This document shows, piece after piece, positions 16,080 to 23,512 of a stretch of 37,412 nt of DNA. Location: NCBI RefSeq assembly GCF_017311415.1, contig NZ_JAEKIS010000028.1, positions 1 to 37,412 on the forward strand, in the 5' to 3' direction. The translations under genes were made by a program, and so were the position numbers. The notes below the pieces were generated by a model. That model had not been told where the DNA came from. It worked only from the letters and a program-made list of their open reading frames with translations, and searched no databases. The DNA comes from Salipiger abyssi (lineage in GTDB: Bacteria; Pseudomonadota; Alphaproteobacteria; Rhodobacterales; Rhodobacteraceae). The first letter of the stretch is position 1. Each line of letters opens with the position of its first letter.

Positions 16080-17432
16080 TCAGAGAAGCGAGCCCAAATC
16101 CGATCCAACACTTGGATAGGCCGCCGTCATCGACTTAAGTTGCTTGGCCGCCAGGCCCAGCTTGATTGCCAGCCCGAAGAAATTGATCAGTTCGCCGTAT
16201 TCCGGGCCGAACAGGTGCGCGCCGAGGATCTTGCCGTTCGACTTGTCCACGAGGACCTTCGCGGCAGCAGAGGTCTCGCCGATCCGGTAGTTCGAATACC
16301 AATCGCCAGTGTCGGTGAACCGAACATCGACATCATACCCGGCGTCCCTTGCCTCACTTTCCAACATACCGACACGCGCCACTTCCGGGACTGTGAAGAC
16401 GGCTGTAGGAATACCGGCATAATCCGGTGCGGTCTGAGTGTCTTTGAGCATGTTGGAGGCCGCGACCTTCCCTTCGATCACTGCGACTGGCGTCAGCGGC
16501 ATGCCATCGGTGTCGGCGCAATCTCCGGCGGCAAAGACCGCGCTGTTCGTCGTGCTTTGCAGATGCGGGGCTACAACGATGCCCTTGTCGCTGTAATCAA
16601 CACCAGCCGCCTCAAGATTCAGATCGGCCAGGGCTGCCACACGGCCCGCGCCATGCACGACCAGATCGGTTTCGATTGTTCGGGTTTCATCGCCCGACTT
16701 CACCTCGACAGTGAATGCTCTACTGGCTTCCGAGACCGACACGATTTCGGTTTCGCGCATCAGGTCCACGCCGATACCGCCGCTGCGGTCGATCAGCATT
16801 TCGACCAGATCGGGATCGAAGCCGCGTAAGGGCCGGGCGCCACGATCCACGATGATCGGGTTGGCTCCGGCCCGTGCGGCGATATGCGCAAACTCGAAGG
16901 ACACGAAGCCGCCACCGATAAAAAGAACCCGATTGGGAAGGGCCTCCAGGTTGAGGAAATCCGTGCTGTCGATCACGAGATCGGCCCCTGTGAAGCTCAG
17001 CGGCCTGGGCATGGCACCGGCGGCCACGAGGAACCGTTCCGACTGATATGCCGTTCCATCGACCTCCAGCGTGTTGCTTCCCGTGAACCGCGCGGCTCCA
17101 TGCAGGGTTTCGACGCCGTTGCCCGACAGGCCCTTTTCCATCTTGTCCGGCACGGGATCGGTGAAGCCACGCTTGTGTGCCATCAGATCGGCCCAGTTGA
17201 TCGACAGATCACCGGGATCGATCCCCTTGCCCTGCATGAGCCGTGCCGCGTCCATGATTTCCGCACCGCGCCGCAGGATTTTCTTTGGATCGCAGCCGCG
17301 CAATGCGCAGGTGCCGCCGTAGGGCAGCGCATCGACAATGGCGACACGCCATCCTGCCGCGCCACATTTGTTGGCCGCGGCCACGCCCGCCATGCCCGCC
17401 CCGATGACGATCAGGTCGTAGTCTTCATTCAT
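16080..17432 (-). CDS. MerA/glutathione-reductase-like FAD oxidoreductase lacking the C-terminal His
   Basis: A 450-aa class I pyridine nucleotide-disulfide oxidoreductase. It has the FAD motif DLIVIGAGMAGVAAA at 6-20, a redox disulfide GGTCALRGCDPKK (C42, C47), the NAD(P)H-binding VLFIGGGFVSFEFAHIAA and the second FAD motif VFAAGDCAD. The dimer domain ends TAAYPSVGSDLGSLL, where most relatives have an HPT motif supplying the catalytic base, so the His is absent. It also lacks the C-terminal vicinal cysteines of MerA. It follows merA by 22 bases in one operon and probably reduces a thiol, disulfide or metal species produced in mercury stress; the substrate is unknown. It is not a second MerA. 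Confidence 0.8.
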   Translation of the reverse strand: MNEDYDLIVIGAGMAGVAAANKCGAAGWRVAIVDALPYGGTCALRGCDPKKILRRGAEIMDAARLMQGKGIDPGDLSINWADLMAHKRGFTDPVPDKMEKGLSGNGVETLHGAARFTGSNTLEVDGTAYQSERFLVAAGAMPRPLSFTGADLVIDSTDFLNLEALPNRVLFIGGGFVSFEFAHIAARAGANPIIVDRGARPLRGFDPDLVEMLIDRSGGIGVDLMRETEIVSVSEASRAFTVEVKSGDETRTIETDLVVHGAGRVAALADLNLEAAGVDYSDKGIVVAPHLQSTTNSAVFAAGDCADTDGMPLTPVAVIEGKVAASNMLKDTQTAPDYAGIPTAVFTVPEVARVGMLESEARDAGYDVDVRFTDTGDWYSNYRIGETSAAAKVLVDKSNGKILGAHLFGPEYGELINFFGLAIKLGLAAKQLKSMTAAYPSVGSDLGSLL

Positions 17433-17454
17433 TCTCCGGTCCTTGTCCTGATCT

Positions 17455-18885
17455 TCATCCGGCGCAGCAGCTCAACTTTGCCACGTCCATATCGAAGGTT
17501 TGCGCCGCCAGCTTCAGCCCTTCCACGGTCGTCAGATAGGGGAAGATCGTCTCCCCGAGCGCCTTTGTGGTCATGCCAAACTTCAGCGCCATAACGAGGG
17601 TCTGGATCGTATCGGACCCCTCGGGCGCGATGATCTGGCCGCCAAGCAGCCGGTCGGACTTTCTGTCCGCCACCAGCTTGATCAATCCGCGCGTGTCGCG
17701 TGCGGCCAGTGCGCGCGGCACCTGATCGAGCGGTACGATGGACGTCTTGACGTCGAGGCCCGCGTCCCGCGCCTGGGCTTCACCGAGACCGACGCCCGCG
17801 ACCTGCGGGTCGGAAAACACCACCCAGGGCATCGCGGCGTTGTCGTAGCGATGGTCTTCGCCGAGAACCGCATTTTTGGCCGCGAGCTTTGCACCATAGG
17901 CCGCCATATAGACGAACTGGTCGCGGTCGGTCACATCGCCTGCGGCATAGATGCCGCGCACCGATGTCTGCATGTCCTCGCCGACGACGATGGACCCACG
18001 CGCGTCGGTTTCCACGCCGATTGCGTCCAGGCCCATATCTTTGGTATTGGCCCGCCTGCCAGCGGTCGAAACGAGGTGATCCGCCGTCACTTCGACAGGC
18101 TTTCCGTTCTGGATCACGCGCAGTGTCACGCCCGCGTCGTCGCGGCGCACAGTGTCGTAGCTTAACCCGGTCAGAAGAGTGATGCCTTCGGCCTCGAACG
18201 CCGCCGCCAATGCCTCCGAGACCTCTGGTTCCGCGCCGGGCAACAGATGCGAACGGGCGACAAGCGTGACCTTCACGCCCATGCGGCTCATCATCTGGGC
18301 CAGCTCCGCGCCGATGTAGCCCGCGCCGATGAAGATCAGGCTTTTCGGCAGTACTTCGAGTTCCAGAAGACTGGTGCTGTTGAGCGCGCCGATTTCCTCG
18401 ATGCCGTCGATGGTCGGCAGAACGGGACGCCCGCCCGTGGCGATGATGGTCCTCGGTGCTTTCAGGGTTCGCTCACCGACTGTCACGCCACCTTCGATCA
18501 GCCGCGCGGGACCGGCGTCGATGTAATCGACATCCTCATATTCCGGCAGAAGGTCCGCGTATTTCTTCTGGCGCAGGGTCGTGACCAGATCGTCCTTGGA
18601 CTGAACGAGCGTCTGCCAATCATCCACTTGTGCCCGTCCCGACAGGCCGGGGAACCGCTTGGCAGCCCCCGCACAGTGCACGGCCTCTGCCGCACGGATC
18701 ATCGCCTTGGAGGGCACGCATCCCACGTTGACGCAAGTTCCGCCGATGGTGCCATGTCCTACGAGGGCGACACGCTTTCCGGCATCCGCGCCGGTAATTG
18801 CGGCGGAGAACCCCGCCGATCCGGCCCCAAGAACGATCAGGTCATAGCCGCCCTGTTCATCGTCGGTTTTGTTCAGGTCTTTCAT
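17455..18885 (-). CDS. merA: mercuric reductase
   Basis: A 476-aa flavoprotein that reduces Hg(II) to volatile Hg(0) with NADPH in the cytoplasm. Sequence shows the FAD motif YDLIVLGAGSAGFSAAI (14-30), the redox-active GGTCVNVGCVPSKAM (C51, C56), the NADPH-binding SLIFIGAGYIGAELAQMM and the second FAD motif IYAAGDVTD. The C-terminus KLSCCAG carries the vicinal pair C473-C474 that passes mercury to the active site and distinguishes MerA from its relatives. There is no N-terminal NmerA (MerP-like) domain, which many MerA proteins have. Start at 18885 follows GAGG by nine bases; an ATG at 18903 would overlap the preceding 45-aa gene. It is the main effector of the operon. Confidence 0.95.
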   Translation of the reverse strand: MKDLNKTDDEQGGYDLIVLGAGSAGFSAAITGADAGKRVALVGHGTIGGTCVNVGCVPSKAMIRAAEAVHCAGAAKRFPGLSGRAQVDDWQTLVQSKDDLVTTLRQKKYADLLPEYEDVDYIDAGPARLIEGGVTVGERTLKAPRTIIATGGRPVLPTIDGIEEIGALNSTSLLELEVLPKSLIFIGAGYIGAELAQMMSRMGVKVTLVARSHLLPGAEPEVSEALAAAFEAEGITLLTGLSYDTVRRDDAGVTLRVIQNGKPVEVTADHLVSTAGRRANTKDMGLDAIGVETDARGSIVVGEDMQTSVRGIYAAGDVTDRDQFVYMAAYGAKLAAKNAVLGEDHRYDNAAMPWVVFSDPQVAGVGLGEAQARDAGLDVKTSIVPLDQVPRALAARDTRGLIKLVADRKSDRLLGGQIIAPEGSDTIQTLVMALKFGMTTKALGETIFPYLTTVEGLKLAAQTFDMDVAKLSCCAG

Positions 18886-18886
18886 C

Positions 18887-19024
18887 TCAGCGCGCCTCGC
18901 CATGTTCGGGGTCTTTTGGTCTGGCGGCGAGCAGATATATGACCGCGCCGATGGCGATCAGCGGTGTCAACATGCCGAGGAGGCCGAAGACCATGCCGGT
19001 GGCGGTGCAACATCCCATCATCAT
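18887..19024 (-). CDS. 45-aa vicinal-cysteine membrane protein of the mer operon
   Basis: A very small protein opening MMMGCCTATGMVFGLLG and continuing as one or two membrane spans (MLTPLIAIGAVIYLLAA) with a charged tail RPKDPEHGEAR. The pair C5-C6 stands at the start of the membrane segment, the position of the mercury-binding pair in MerT and MerF. The gene has AAAGGA upstream, its ATG overlaps the stop of the merF gene (ATGA) and it stops one base before the merA start, so it is embedded in the operon. MerE and MerF are longer, so I call it a MerF/MerE-like small protein of unknown role, probably Hg(II) transfer across the inner membrane or to MerA. Confidence 0.65.
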   Translation of the reverse strand: MMMGCCTATGMVFGLLGMLTPLIAIGAVIYLLAARPKDPEHGEAR

Positions 19025-19407
19025 AAGAGCGATCCTTTCTTTTGCGCACGGTTCAGGAGAACCGCGTAGAGTGCTGTGGCGGCGAAAACGCCGATTGTGA
19101 TCCGTATTGCGAACCTGAATTCGAGAAGAATGATCAGGATCGACAGGGCCACCGCGAGGCCGGTGGCCCAAAGTTTCGGGGCCGGTCCCGGTTTGCCAGC
19201 GCGCAGCCAAAGGGCCTGTGCCACCACGGCGAGGCTGAAAAACAGCAGCGGGAACAGGGCGTAATCGAGCCAGCCCGTGAGGGCCGACAATCCGACGCCA
19301 GCGACGATGACGACCAGAAGCGGTGTAAAGCAGCAGAGCGCGGCGAAGAGCGCACCGCCAAGCCCCCATTTCAGCAGACGGTCGGAATTTTCAGGTGTGT
19401 CAGTCAA
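19021..19407 (-). CDS. merF: MerF-like mercury transporter, extended form
   Basis: A 128-aa protein with a TTG start at 19407 that overlaps the preceding stop (TTGA), so it is translated by coupling. The first 70 residues match MerF closely: GGALFAALCCFTPLLVVIVAGVGLSALTG split over a span with C25-C26, then WLDYALFPLLFFSLAVVAQALW. MerF imports Hg(II) from MerP to the cytoplasm using this cysteine pair. Ordinary MerF is about 80 aa with two spans; here two more membrane segments follow (WATGLAVALSILIILLEF, ITIGVFAATALYAVLL), giving four. MerC also has four spans but a different cysteine motif. No second cysteine pair is present. Confidence 0.75.
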   Translation of the reverse strand: MTDTPENSDRLLKWGLGGALFAALCCFTPLLVVIVAGVGLSALTGWLDYALFPLLFFSLAVVAQALWLRAGKPGPAPKLWATGLAVALSILIILLEFRFAIRITIGVFAATALYAVLLNRAQKKGSLL

Positions 19408-19655
19408 GGAGCCGTCTTTCTCTGTGATGGGTCGGGGCCGGAGGCGCGTTTCATTTGCGAACGACGCAGTGCGCGGACGATCAGGTAGGTCAGACCCGCC
19501 AAAACCAGCACGGCAATGCCACTCATTCCAGAGAGCCAAGCCCCAACGCCGCCGAACAACGCTGCAAGCACGGCAGTTCCGCCGCCGCAGCAGACGACCA
19601 CGACCGGAGCTGCTATTCCGAAGGCCAGCAGGCCACCCATCAGATTGTCACGCAT
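19404..19655 (-). CDS. 83-aa vicinal-cysteine membrane protein of the mer operon
   Basis: A small membrane protein with two spans: LLAFGIAAPVVVVCCGGG then a glycine-rich turn, and GIAVLVLAGLTYLIVRALRR, followed by a basic polar tail. C22-C23 sit inside the first span, as the mercury-binding cysteines do in MerT and MerF, but the rest does not match a transporter I can name. Three in-phase or overlapping starts exist: ATG at 19655, ATG at 19640 (overlapping the stop of a short leader frame) and the start duplicated at 19675. No good ribosome site precedes any, so translation is probably coupled to merP. A role in Hg(II) uptake is inferred. Confidence 0.65.
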   Translation of the reverse strand: MRDNLMGGLLAFGIAAPVVVVCCGGGTAVLAALFGGVGAWLSGMSGIAVLVLAGLTYLIVRALRRSQMKRASGPDPSQRKTAP

Positions 19656-19681
19656 TGCAGGAGATTGTCACGCATTGCAGG
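19642..19681 (-). repeat. perfect 20-bp tandem duplication over a start codon
   Basis: AGATTGTCACGCATTGCAGG occurs twice without a gap (plus strand, 19642-19661 and 19662-19681). Each copy holds an ATG on the minus strand. Because 20 is not a multiple of three, the first ATG (19675) now opens an 11-codon frame that stops at a TGA overlapping the ATG at 19640, so the duplication has created a short leader frame ahead of the 83-aa gene. Confidence 0.9.
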
Positions 19682-19685
19682 CGGC

Positions 19686-19988
19686 TCAGGAGGCTGTGTC
19701 GGGCAGCACCTGCGCCGGATAGCCATTGGCCGTCACCGCGCCGATGATGCTTTCGATGGAAGTTTCGGCGTCATCGTAGGTCACGCTGTAAACACCCTGC
19801 CCGTATTCGGGGCCGTCCTCGAATGCGGCGATCTCGACCGACGGAACACCGCGCATCGAGCTGGCAACAATGAACGAACAGGACGGGCATGTCAGTTCGC
19901 TGACGGCGATCTCGACCTGGCGCTCTTCAGCGAGGGCCGGGGTCGAGAGTGCGACGATGGCCAGGGCGGATAACAGGAGATGCTTCAT
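19686..19988 (-). CDS. merP: periplasmic mercury-binding protein MerP
   Basis: A 100-aa exported protein. The signal peptide MKHLLLSALAIVALSTPALA is cut before EERQ. The mature part is a heavy-metal-associated (HMA) fold with VSELTCPSCSFIVASSM, where C34 and C37 bind Hg(II), and a second half typical of the ferredoxin-like fold (GVYSVTYDD, IIGAVTANGYPAQV). MerP takes Hg(II) in the periplasm and passes it to MerT. The start at 19988 is favoured over one two codons earlier because GAGG is then nine bases away. It follows merT by 15 bases and precedes the 83-aa gene by 30. Confidence 0.93.
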   Translation of the reverse strand: MKHLLLSALAIVALSTPALAEERQVEIAVSELTCPSCSFIVASSMRGVPSVEIAAFEDGPEYGQGVYSVTYDDAETSIESIIGAVTANGYPAQVLPDTAS

Positions 19989-20003
19989 GGTCATGGTCCT
20001 CGT

Positions 20004-20411
20004 TCAGAATTTCAGGATGAAGGGGGTGATGTAGGGAAAGATCATGGCGACAGCGACAATCGCGGAAGCGGCCCAGAGGGTTGCGCGCATGATGCGGCGG
20101 TCGATGGGGCGGGCGCAGGTGCCATCGGCACAGGCCTCGGCATCTACAGGCTTGTAAGCCTTGTAGAAGCCGTATCCCAAAAACGCGGCGCTCAGCGCGA
20201 AGGTGTACCATTTGTAGGCATAGAGCGCCCCGAGCTGCGCGATGAACACGCCTGTCACGCCAAAGCTGACCAGCACCAATGGAAGGATGCAGCAAGAAGT
20301 CATCGCCAGCGCACCGAGGACGCCGAGGCCGGTCACGCCCCATCCCTTGGTGGTTTCGTCGCCAATTTTCTGCGACTGAGATTGCGGAAGTTCCGCCAAA
20401 TGTTGTTCCAT
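20004..20411 (-). CDS. merT: mercuric transport protein MerT
   Basis: A 135-aa inner-membrane importer and the first gene of the operon. It has three membrane spans: GVLGALAMTSCCILPLVLVS with the Hg-binding pair C40-C41, then WYTFALSAAFLGYGFY, and LWAASAIVAVAMIFPYITP. A cytoplasmic loop carries the second pair in ACADGTCA (C94, C99), as expected for MerT. It receives Hg(II) from MerP and delivers it to cytoplasmic thiols and MerA. The N-terminus is about 20 residues longer than in many MerT proteins. ATG at 20411 follows AAGGAAGATTCG, a good ribosome site, just downstream of the mer promoter at 20441-20471. Confidence 0.93.
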   Translation of the reverse strand: MEQHLAELPQSQSQKIGDETTKGWGVTGLGVLGALAMTSCCILPLVLVSFGVTGVFIAQLGALYAYKWYTFALSAAFLGYGFYKAYKPVDAEACADGTCARPIDRRIMRATLWAASAIVAVAMIFPYITPFILKF

Positions 20412-20440
20412 CGAATCTTCCTTGAACAGATGTTTCCACC

Positions 20441-20471
20441 GTTCTAGGGTCTGTAGTTGATACAGGCTCAA
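20441..20471 (-). promoter_or_regulatory. MerR-type mer promoter and operator
   Basis: On the minus strand a -35 box TTGAGC (20466-20471) and a -10 box TAGAAC (20441-20446) are separated by 19 bp, the over-long spacing that MerR corrects by twisting DNA when Hg(II) binds. Within the spacer CTGTA (20451-20455) and TACAG (20461-20465) form a perfect dyad around five bases, the expected MerR site. It drives merT onward; merR starts 16 bases on the other side. Confidence 0.85.
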
Positions 20472-20487
20472 GGGATTTTTCGGCACA

Positions 20488-20901
20488 ATGAGTAACACAA
20501 GCGTGAGATCAATTCGGCGGGGCGATTTGGCCCGCGCAACGGGCTGCAACCTGGAAACCATTCGCTATTACGAGAAAATCGGGATCATGCCGGACCCGCC
20601 GCGCAGTACGAAGGGCTACCGAAGCTACGACGATGCCCACGTCAAGCGGCTGAAATTCGTCATGCGGTCCCGCGATCTAGGCTTTTCTCTCGAAGAGGTT
20701 CGCGGGCTGCTTGGGCTGGTCGATGACCGATCCCGGACATGCGCCGAGGTGCAGATCATCGCCGAAGATCATCTGACTGACGTTCAGGCCAAGATTGCCG
20801 ATCTGCAGCGCATCGAGCGCGTCCTGTCGGACACTGTTGCGCGATGCACCGGCGATGCTGCCCCAGAATGCGCGGTGATCGATGCGTTACTCGATGCTTA
20901 G
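20488..20901 (+). CDS. merR: mercury-responsive regulator MerR
   Basis: A 137-aa MerR-family activator. The winged-helix domain is RRGDLARATGCNLETIRYYEKIGIM (about 10-34) followed by RSTKGYRSYDDAHVKRLKFV; the dimer helix spans 80-112. The mercury ligands of MerR (C82, C117, C126 in the classic protein) correspond to C85, C120 and C128 here; the loop between the last two has seven rather than eight residues (TGDAAPE), a small departure. It is transcribed away from the operon it controls and should bind the dyad at 20451-20465. No strong ribosome site is seen. It converges with virB6, 114 bases apart. Confidence 0.9.
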   Translation: MSNTSVRSIRRGDLARATGCNLETIRYYEKIGIMPDPPRSTKGYRSYDDAHVKRLKFVMRSRDLGFSLEEVRGLLGLVDDRSRTCAEVQIIAEDHLTDVQAKIADLQRIERVLSDTVARCTGDAAPECAVIDALLDA

Positions 20902-21015
20902 TCCACCCTGAAGAAGAGGGGGCAACGGACCTTCGTGAACGGCGCAGCGAAAGCCCGAAAAGTCCCGCATTGTGTGAGTTCATGCACAGTGCGGCGAAAG
21001 GCTGCTTTCTCCTTT

Positions 21016-22041
21016 CTACTCTCGCAAACGTTTTGCTCGTTCCGCCATTCTGACCACCTGCGCGCTTGTCGTTGCCGCGGCGCTCCGCACAGCGGCAGGC
21101 GTCTGCACCGCGCCTCGTCCGATTACTTCGCTTGTCGTGAGCGCACCGATCCGCGCCCGGCCCTTCACGCCGTCGGTATTGAAGATCCCCCGCATGATCC
21201 CGGTCGATCCAGCGACCACAGCGGGCGCTGCGGCTACCATCAGGTTCCCAGAGATCCCCCGCACAATCAGGGGCGTTGCAGCGACGAAGCCCTTGGCTAG
21301 GAACACCATGACGAAGAACGGCACGAGCGATCCGATGTTGGTTGCCGAGTTTGGATCACCGAGCTGCGCGAGAAGCGAATTCGCCATGCCGACGACGGTC
21401 GAAAACATTGCTGCGATGACGATGGGGTAGAAGGCATAGCTGACCGTCGTCGAGACCCACCTATGGAAGAAATCCTTGGTCGCGTCGAAGAGCGACAGAG
21501 CGATCATGATCGGAGCAAGGCCGAGCATGAGGGTCAGCATCATCTTGGCGAATATGAGGACGATGCCGGTCATGAAGCCAAGGAGGCTCAAAAGAATAAG
21601 CCCGATGCCGCCTAGGATCGCGCCCGTCATCCAGTTCAAATTGCTGCCGATGGCATTCAGGTACTGGCTGAATTTTTCGATCAGGATGTCGAATTCGCCG
21701 GCAAAGTGTGTGGCTCCGGCTCCTCCGCCGCCAACCGAAGACACCAGCGCGCCAGCGACGTAGTCCAAGCCTCCAATGACGGCGTTCGCTACTGCATTGA
21801 AGTTTGCCCAGTTGAAGGCGAAGAGCCCTATCAGCATCAGCTTGATCAGGTACCAGAAGAAGCTGGCCCCATCCATGCTGCGGAACTGGAATGCCATGTT
21901 GATGCAGACGCCGATTAGCGAAAGCGTGACCATCAGCAGGACGATCGTGCCGGTATTGCTTGCCACGGCCCCGAACTGGGACTCAGCCGCATCGACAAGG
22001 AACGCGTCTGCCGTTCCGACCATCCAGCTGACGACGCCCAT
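21016..22041 (-). CDS. virB6: VirB6 polytopic inner-membrane protein
   Basis: A 341-aa protein with at least five to six membrane segments (for example TGTIVLLMVTLSLIGVCINM, LIKLMLIGLFAFNW, ILGGIGLILLSLLGFMTG, IVLIFAKMMLTLMLGLAPIM, SLVPFFVMVFLAKGFV) and a polar, Ala/Arg-rich C-terminal 80 residues. The central LAPIMIALSLFDATKDFFHRW is the conserved VirB6/TrbL core. VirB6 forms part of the DNA path through the inner membrane. The ATG overlaps the stop of the 139-aa gene (TAATG). It is the last gene of the virB operon rather than lying between virB5 and virB8 as in Agrobacterium. Confidence 0.88.
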   Translation of the reverse strand: MGVVSWMVGTADAFLVDAAESQFGAVASNTGTIVLLMVTLSLIGVCINMAFQFRSMDGASFFWYLIKLMLIGLFAFNWANFNAVANAVIGGLDYVAGALVSSVGGGGAGATHFAGEFDILIEKFSQYLNAIGSNLNWMTGAILGGIGLILLSLLGFMTGIVLIFAKMMLTLMLGLAPIMIALSLFDATKDFFHRWVSTTVSYAFYPIVIAAMFSTVVGMANSLLAQLGDPNSATNIGSLVPFFVMVFLAKGFVAATPLIVRGISGNLMVAAAPAVVAGSTGIMRGIFNTDGVKGRARIGALTTSEVIGRGAVQTPAAVRSAAATTSAQVVRMAERAKRLRE

Positions 22042-22460
22042 TACCAGTTGCCTTGAGCTTCGCAGATTGTACGCACGCTCGGCTCGAGTTGCTTCCTTAC
22101 TTCAATCCAGTCGCGGCGAAACGCTGAATGCTCGGCTTGGCTAAGGCCTGCATACCTTTCATGATACTCGCCATCGGAGCTACCCCAAGCGGGAAAGCGG
22201 GTTTCACAGCCGCAGTCGCCAGATTCAGCGATCTCCTCCCAGGCCCGAATTTCGTACAATTCCATCAAAGCTGCTGCCTTGTAGGCTTCCCGCGGATTGA
22301 TTTCGTCCATCCAGGTCGGGCGCGCCGGACGATCGTTGCAAATCCGGTACTTTTGAGGCGACATATCGACCGTGAGATCGTTTGAGATCGGAGGCGAAGT
22401 CTGCGCCACAAGGGGGCCCGCCAAGGCGGCAAGCATGAGTGCGAGAATTGGTTTTCGCAT
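22041..22460 (-). CDS. exported cysteine-containing T4SS-associated protein
   Basis: A 139-aa protein with a signal peptide (MRKPILALMLAALAGPLVAQ) and a mature part with four cysteines (YRICND, GDCGCET, RTICEAQ), probably two disulfides in the periplasm. The middle is helical and rich in aromatic and acidic residues (REAYKAAALMELYEIRAWEEIA). Start at 22460 follows AAGGAA. I do not recognise the family. It sits between virB11 and virB6 in a tight operon, its stop overlapping virB6, so it most likely supports channel assembly; nothing shows the exact role. Confidence 0.7.
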   Translation of the reverse strand: MRKPILALMLAALAGPLVAQTSPPISNDLTVDMSPQKYRICNDRPARPTWMDEINPREAYKAAALMELYEIRAWEEIAESGDCGCETRFPAWGSSDGEYHERYAGLSQAEHSAFRRDWIEVRKQLEPSVRTICEAQGNW

Positions 22461-22476
22461 CTGGGGGGTTCCTTTT

Positions 22477-23511
22477 TTACTCAGCGGCAACGGAGGGGCT
22501 CTTGTTGCCTCTGCCGTCGACCGTGTCGAGGTTCAAATCTGTGGTTTGACCCGGGAGGAAGAACTCGGTGATCCCGCGCGCGCCTTCATGGCGGCCTGCC
22601 TGAATGATCACGTCGATCGAGCCCTCAATGTAATCGATCATGTCGGCATAGGTCATCGGCACATCGGTTTTCAGGGCGGCGATGGCGAGGCGGCGAACAG
22701 CAAGTTGTGGGGTCTCGGCATGCAGCGTAGTCAGCGATCCACCGTGGCCGGTGTTGATTGCCTCGAGAAACGTCATCGCCTCGCGACCGCGGACTTCGCC
22801 TAGGACAATCCGGTCGGGTCGCATGCGAAGCGTTGAGGCCAAGAGCACATCGGCACTGCGGGCATCCGTGTCCCGGTCCGCGATCAACGTCACGGCATTG
22901 GGCTGCTCGGGGCGCAGCTCGGCCGCCTCCTCGATGGTGATGATCCGCTCTTCGGGCGGAATCAGCGAAAGGATCTTGCGCGCCGCAACCGTCTTGCCGG
23001 TCGACGTGCCACCCGAGACGATCATGTTGAGCTTGTTCTCGACGCAAAACCGCAGCGCGGCGCCGATGTCGCCGGATGTCACCACATCGCGCAGTGCGGC
23101 GTTACGTTCGCGGCGCAAGCCTTCGAGGCTGCGCTCCTTGCCATAGAGAAATCCGAGCCGGATCGCCTCTAGCGGCAGGGAGGAGAAAAACCGCAGTGAT
23201 ATCGAAAACCCGCCCTCGACTGCCGGCGGCTGGATCACCTGCGCGCGGATCGGGCGATCTCGATATAGGATCGAGACCGAGACGATAGGCTTCTTGGTGC
23301 TGAGTGTGGTCGAGGCGGCGGAGGCAATCTGGTTGCCGAGGTCCTTGATCTCGGTTGGGCTCAGCGGGCTGCCGAGACCTCGCATGAAGTGGTCGCCCTG
23401 GAATTCGCCCCAGACTTGTCCGTCGGGATTGATGCAGATCTCGATCGTGTCGTCGCGCAGGACCTCGGGGCCGAAACGGTCGAGCGACGCTTCCAGATAA
23501 CTTGCAGCCAT
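22477..23511 (-). CDS. virB11: VirB11 secretion ATPase
   Basis: A 344-aa hexameric traffic ATPase that energises pilus and channel assembly from the cytoplasmic face. The N-terminal half (1-140) is the dimer/lipid-contact domain; the C-terminal RecA-like domain has Walker A SGGTSTGKT (166-174), the Asp box IITIEEAAELR, Walker B MRPDRIVLGEVRGREAM and the His box TGHGGSLTTLHAE. All catalytic motifs are intact. The start at 23511 follows the virB10 stop directly (TGACATG). The C-terminus has an extra tail of about 20 polar residues. Confidence 0.93.
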   Translation of the reverse strand: MAASYLEASLDRFGPEVLRDDTIEICINPDGQVWGEFQGDHFMRGLGSPLSPTEIKDLGNQIASAASTTLSTKKPIVSVSILYRDRPIRAQVIQPPAVEGGFSISLRFFSSLPLEAIRLGFLYGKERSLEGLRRERNAALRDVVTSGDIGAALRFCVENKLNMIVSGGTSTGKTVAARKILSLIPPEERIITIEEAAELRPEQPNAVTLIADRDTDARSADVLLASTLRMRPDRIVLGEVRGREAMTFLEAINTGHGGSLTTLHAETPQLAVRRLAIAALKTDVPMTYADMIDYIEGSIDVIIQAGRHEGARGITEFFLPGQTTDLNLDTVDGRGNKSPSVAAE

Positions 23512-23512
23512 G

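Noticed and set aside
16080-17432. A second mercuric reductase
   Set aside because: It lacks the C-terminal vicinal cysteines that define MerA.
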